Assembly: GCF_018070565.1 (NCBI RefSeq)
Contig: NZ_JAGPXL010000026.1
Location: 1-64,000 of the forward strand
Length of the DNA stretch: 64,000 bases
Direction: 5' to 3'
Source of the DNA: Streptomyces sp. B93
GTDB lineage: Bacteria > Actinomycetota > Actinomycetes > Streptomycetales > Streptomycetaceae
Shown here: positions 63,501 through 64,000 of the stretch, piece by piece
Layout: the number at the start of each line of letters is the position of its first letter
How positions within the stretch are numbered: the first letter of the stretch is position 1
Position numbers and translations under genes: made by a program
The notes under the pieces: model-generated
Databases searched by the model: none
Told to the model about the DNA's origin: nothing
What the model saw: only the letters and a program-made list of their open reading frames with translations

Positions 63501-64000
63501 TCGCGGGCGCCAAGGCGGCCACCCAGACGCCGCCCGTCCGGTCCGGCAAGCGGGTCATCTTCTCCACCCTGGACGACGGCACCGGCCTGGTCGACCTCGC
63601 CTTCTTCGACGACTCCCACGACGCCTGCGCGCACACCGTCTTCCACTCCTGGCTGCTGCTGGTGCGCGGGGTCGTGCAGCGCCGCGGCCCGCGCAGCCTC
63701 AGCGTGGTGGGCGCGGCGGCGTGGAACCTCGCCGAACTGCTGGAGGTGCGGCGGGAGGAAGGGCTGGAGGGGGTCGCCGCGCGGCTGGCCGAGGGCCCCG
63801 GGCCCGGCGCCCCGCCCGACGACGACGGCGAAGGGCCCGCGCGGCGGCGCCTCGCCGGGTCCGAGGGGGCGCCCGCACCGGCGGGCTCGGCCGCCCAGGA
63901 CGCGATGGAACAGCGGCGCATCCGCATGTCCACGGGGTACGAGATGCACCCCTGGGCGGATCTGCGTCCCGCGGGTGAAGGACCCGCGGTCGGAAGGAAG
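60536..64000 (+). CDS. dnaE2: Error-prone DNA polymerase III alpha, DnaE2/ImuC (partial, 3' end beyond window)
   Basis: 1155 codons in the window, still open at the end; the family is about 1150-1190 residues, so nearly complete. ATG 60536 with AGGAGG 5 nt upstream. PHP domain (FTHLHTVSGFSLRHGA, ALTDRDTVAGAVRFAKA), polymerase core with GSGAGSLVNHLLGI and the catalytic PDIDVDVE, tandem helix-hairpin region, and an OB-fold (RVIFSTLDDGTGLVDLAFF). It does translesion synthesis with ImuB. The SOS box upstream supports damage induction. No imuA/imuB on this side; they may follow beyond the window. Confidence 0.95.
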   Translation, partial: MPGFTHLHTVSGFSLRHGASHPERLAERAGERGMDALALTDRDTVAGAVRFAKACARAGVRPLFGAELAVTAPEPDGTRPERRRRTPVRGGAFIDESTPRVTFLARDGARGWADLCRLVTAAHRAPDLPLLTWPDNHADGLTVLLGPDSDVGRALAAGRPDRAARLLAPWREVYGDALRLEAVWHGRTGTGPGSLRLAARTVGFAAEQGVRPVLSNAVRYADPGMGPVADVLDAARRLVPVDPAKGLDSGEAWLKDAGAMLGAAERIVEAAGFGREAAHRLLEQTRATAAECLVDPEDDLGIGTVHFPEPHLVGAGRRTAQRVLASRAAAGMLRLGYTGRRAYWERMHQELDIIAHHGFASYFLTVAQVVDDVREMGVRVAARGSGAGSLVNHLLGIAHADPVEHGLLMERFLSKRRMVLPDIDVDVESARRLEVYRAIIGRFGAERVATVAMPETYRVRHAIRDVGAALSMDPADIDRIAKSFPHIRARDARAALDELPELRELAGERERYGRLWELVEALDALPRGVAMHPCGVLLSDASLHARTPVMPTSGEGFPMAQFDKDDVEDLGLLKLDVLGVRMQSAMAHAVAEVERAAGERIDLDAVPDGDPATYRLIRSAETLGCFQIESPGQRDLVGRLQPATFHDLVVDISLFRPGPVAADMVRPFIEARHGRAPVRYPHPDLEGPLRETYGVVVFHEQIIHIVDIMTGCGRDEADRVRRGLSDPESQGRLRVWFAQHAAAKGYDAETIQRTWEIVEAFGSYGFCKAHAVAFAVPTYQSAWLKAHHPAAFYAGLLTHDPGMYPKRLLLADARRQGVPVLPLDVNRSGVAHRIELVSGKWGLRLALSDVHGISEAEAARIADAQPYASLLDFWERARPSRPVAQRLAQVGALDEFGANRRDLQLHLTELHRGARGGRGDQLPLSGGRRTASAGLPDLSEAEKLSAELGVLSMDASRNLMDDHRAFLDELGVVSARRLREARHGETVLVAGAKAATQTPPVRSGKRVIFSTLDDGTGLVDLAFFDDSHDACAHTVFHSWLLLVRGVVQRRGPRSLSVVGAAAWNLAELLEVRREEGLEGVAARLAEGPGPGAPPDDDGEGPARRRLAGSEGAPAPAGSAAQDAMEQRRIRMSTGYEMHPWADLRPAGEGPAVGRK

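Overview
The window is chromosomal DNA from a high-GC actinomycete, almost certainly a Streptomyces. Evidence: very strong G/C bias at third codon positions; GTG and TTG starts; tightly overlapping operons; typical Streptomyces 23S/5S sequence; SepF-like, DUF5685, Rpf and streptogrisin genes; and a gene order (dnaE2 ... sepF-like ... der-plsC-cmk-tyrA-aroH ... rluB-scpB-scpA-parA-ald-pyrG ... recN-nadK-tlyA) that, from memory, matches the conserved core of S. coelicolor around SCO1739-SCO1789. No phage, insertion sequence, CRISPR array, tRNA gene or secondary-metabolite cluster was seen.

Layout. 1-391: 3' end of an rRNA operon (23S end, 5S, strong terminator). 426-4458: an Arg/Asp-rich repeat protein with a helical C-terminal half, a DUF1015 protein and a NagD-type HAD phosphatase. 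4481-7518: an iron-regulated FecCD/BtuC-type siderophore importer (two permeases and an ATPase) behind an IdeR/DmdR box that overlaps an apparently leaderless promoter. 7502-11777: an SCP2-like protein divergent from the operon small protein-tlyA-nadK, then recN. 12077-18164: glycosyltransferase, PucR regulator, FAD oxidoreductase and GH15 hydrolase. 18668-29471: pyrG, ADP-ribose Nudix, a STAND-like ATPase/TPR protein, ald, then the segregation operon parA-RHH-scpA-scpB-rluB. 29500-32422: a NrtR-type Nudix regulator with a palindromic operator, ADP-ribosylglycohydrolase, a frameshifted nucleotidyltransferase and a small Rieske lipoprotein. 32597-37125: aroH-tyrA, then cmk-plsC-der. 37202-40384: two small conserved proteins and two Rpf/LysM secreted wall hydrolases. 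40385-46337: a divergent branched-chain-amino-acid-type (HAAT) ABC importer in which LivH, LivM and LivG are fused in one 963-residue protein. 46353-53258: lone cytochrome oxidase subunit I, an I78 protease inhibitor, a PAP2 phosphatase, a PIG-V-like mannosyltransferase and a DHA2 drug exporter. 53387-56588: acyl-CoA dehydrogenase, SepF-like division protein, and a DUF5685 protein with an extreme cysteine tail. 56973-59294: two streptogrisin-type serine proteases. 59356-64000: a frameshifted DUF3533 membrane protein divergent from SOS-boxed dnaE2 (imuC), which runs off the window end.

Recurring themes. (i) At least eight genes have a -10 hexamer exactly 6-8 nt before the start codon and no Shine-Dalgarno sequence, so they are probably leaderless. 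(ii) Two genes are each broken by a single extra base in a 7-nt G/C run. (iii) Two P-loop proteins carry Arg in place of the Walker A Lys. (iv) Perfect 10-17 bp hairpins separate most transcription units. The most unusual locus is the fused LivHMG importer. The NrtR/ADP-ribosylglycohydrolase operon is the clearest new regulatory hypothesis.
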